Shown here piece by piece: positions 5,142-6,457 of a DNA stretch of 6,457 nucleotides. The notes under the pieces are model-generated. The model was not told the DNA's origin. It ran no database searches and was given only the letters and a program-made list of their open reading frames with translations. How positions within the stretch are numbered: position 1 is the first letter of the stretch; the number at the start of each line of letters is the position of its first letter. The stretch is taken from contig JANTFF010000044.1 of the NCBI GenBank assembly GCA_024763575.1, positions 1 to 6,457 of the forward strand. The letters are read 5' to 3'. Source of the DNA: Sulfurovum sp. Lineage in GTDB: Bacteria > Campylobacterota > Campylobacteria > Campylobacterales > Sulfurovaceae. Made by a program: the position numbers and the translations under genes.

Positions 5142-6457
5142 TTATCTAAATCTATCTGTCTCCAAAGGTTTATCTAAACTATCAAGTAGAGAACTAATTT
5201 TGGTCTCTACTCCTAATTTATTGAGATATATTACATAATTAGCTAAAACTTTTTTGCCATACTCTCTACTCTGTTCATAATCTATTAGTTCCATACTTAG
5301 ATATGGTTCATATTTTCCTATTTTGAATAGATGATTACTTTTGATAGTTCGTTTGGTAAAACCAATCCCCCCATTATAAGCATAAGCTACAAAAAGAGGA
5401 TGATATAAAAATTTACTTAGATAATCTAAATGTTGATTGGCATAATCTATAGCTACATAAGGATTAAACATATCATCTAAATCTATACTCTCTTTTCTCT
5501 CTTTAGCTAGATGTTTTATCAAAAATGGCATAATTTGCATCATACCTAAAGCATAAGAGGTCGATATGGAAGCAGGTACAAATCTACTCTCTTGTCTTGC
5601 TATAGCATAGATTAGTGCAATTCTCTTTTTACTTTTACCAAACATTGCATCACGATAAGGCATAGCAAAATATTGGTCGGTGTAGTGACTTGCTTTCTCT
5701 TTGAGATAAGAGTATATCCCCTCTGTAGAGTAGCTTCGATAGTTATCTGCTTGTACCTCTATAGTCTCTGGATGTTCTTTCATATCTATTTTGATATTTT
5801 CCCAATCTATTGGACTATATGGGTCTATATATTTGACTAGATGAAACCCTAAATTTGGAGTAATAGCCTTTGTATATGGCTTATTGGATATATCTCTAGC
5901 TTTTAGAGTATATAGATTTATTTGTGGACTCTCCAATAGATTTTTTAGATATTTTTTATCTAAACTTAGTATATATAACCAAAAGTCACACTGGTCATAT
6001 TGAGATTGTCTGTTAGTCTTTTTTCTAGCTTTTTGTATATAATCTATTGCAGTTTTTATTTGATTAAATTCAACTGCATTTATACCTAATAGAAAGGTAG
6101 TTTTGAATGTGAGATTATTAGTCACAGGTGTATTTAATAGAGACTCTTTTAGTTTATCTAAATCATGTGTAGTTACTATTTTAAATATAGATTTATTAAA
6201 CTGTTTTTCTTTTGTTAACTCTTTTAGTTGTTCTTTTGAAAAAGGGTAATTAAAATATTTTTTACGATATTTTGTTTGACAACGGTTAAATATATAACAT
6301 ACTGTTTTTGGTGTTACTATTTTTAGAGCTTCAAAAGGATTATCATCAGCCATTACTTTTAAAACATCAGAATATTGTCCTCTATCTTTTATTTTTTTGT
6401 ATAGCTTTTTGAGTGATGTTTTATTTTTTTTAACAGCTACTTCAGGATAGATTATAT
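5142..6457 (-). CDS. slt: Soluble lytic murein transglycosylase (Slt family), N-terminus beyond the window
   Basis: Periplasmic lytic transglycosylase that cleaves peptidoglycan between MurNAc and GlcNAc, forming 1,6-anhydro-MurNAc ends. Counting from the in-frame Met at 6351-6353, the C-terminal catalytic domain (about 235-375) has motif I 'ARQESRF' with the catalytic Glu255, motif II 'ALGMMQIMP' at 268-276, and motif III 'AYAYNGG' at 323-329. The long N-terminal part is helical and matches the superhelical U-domain of Slt70-like enzymes. That Met is probably not the start: it has no Shine-Dalgarno, and the frame stays open for another 34 codons to the window edge, where the protein still reads as helical Lys-rich sequence. 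No signal peptide is visible, so it must lie further upstream. At least 437 residues are in view. The stop is four bases from the convergent lipoprotein gene. The family is certain; the exact subfamily name is likely but not proven. Confidence 0.92.
   Translation of the reverse strand, partial: IIYPEVAVKKNKTSLKKLYKKIKDRGQYSDVLKVMADDNPFEALKIVTPKTVCYIFNRCQTKYRKKYFNYPFSKEQLKELTKEKQFNKSIFKIVTTHDLDKLKESLLNTPVTNNLTFKTTFLLGINAVEFNQIKTAIDYIQKARKKTNRQSQYDQCDFWLYILSLDKKYLKNLLESPQINLYTLKARDISNKPYTKAITPNLGFHLVKYIDPYSPIDWENIKIDMKEHPETIEVQADNYRSYSTEGIYSYLKEKASHYTDQYFAMPYRDAMFGKSKKRIALIYAIARQESRFVPASISTSYALGMMQIMPFLIKHLAKERKESIDLDDMFNPYVAIDYANQHLDYLSKFLYHPLFVAYAYNGGIGFTKRTIKSNHLFKIGKYEPYLSMELIDYEQSREYGKKVLANYVIYLNKLGVETKISSLLDSLDKPLETDRFR

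Noticed and set aside
5142..6200. Recurrent 'TTATCTAAA/ATCTAAATCTAT' words across the transglycosylase gene
   Set aside because: These encode Leu-Asp and similar pairs with A/T-rich codons at irregular spacing; they are codon-bias words, not a dispersed repeat or array.

Overview
The window is AT-rich and densely packed. It looks like an ordinary chromosomal segment of a member of the Campylobacterota (formerly Epsilonproteobacteria), probably a free-living Sulfurimonas-, Sulfurovum- or Arcobacter-like organism rather than a host-adapted Campylobacter or Helicobacter. This rests on three things: the style of the proteins (a short-LID adenylate kinase and an AspRS with the Helicobacter-type specificity loop), the strong A/T codon bias, and gene order. 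aspS next to adk, and the run small Cys protein - fbp - mobB - lipoprotein - transglycosylase, match arrangements I recall from Helicobacter pylori (aspS-adk) and Campylobacter jejuni (the Cj0839c-Cj0843c region). The gene-order match is from memory and was not searched.

Layout, left to right. Positions 41-517 (+) encode a small orphan protein resembling one target-recognition domain of a type I restriction specificity (HsdS) subunit. It converges on adk, and the two stop codons overlap. Positions 514-2891 (-) are a compact aspS-adk pair, transcribed aspS first; both genes start with GTG behind good Shine-Dalgarno sequences. The 96-bp gap at 2892-2987 holds a TATAAT -10 box and a perfect 17-bp AT-rich palindrome in the predicted aspS leader. 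Positions 2988-4529 (-) are a tight cluster read as mobB, fbp, then a 69-residue four-cysteine protein. The fbp stop and the small gene's start overlap by 14 bp. The 92-bp gap at 4530-4621 carries divergent promoter candidates. Positions 4622-5137 (+) encode a small lipoprotein, and 5142 to the right edge (-) encodes a Slt-type lytic transglycosylase whose N-terminus lies outside the window.

The genes do mostly separate housekeeping jobs: adenylate balance (adk), tRNA charging (aspS), gluconeogenesis (fbp), molybdenum cofactor maturation (mobB) and cell-wall turnover (transglycosylase, possibly with the lipoprotein). I found no rRNA, tRNA, CRISPR array, insertion sequence or convincing intrinsic terminator, and no gene-free stretch longer than about 100 bp. 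I do not see a clearly new multi-gene system. The least explained items are the orphan HsdS-like domain, the four-cysteine protein coupled to fbp, and the palindrome in front of aspS.
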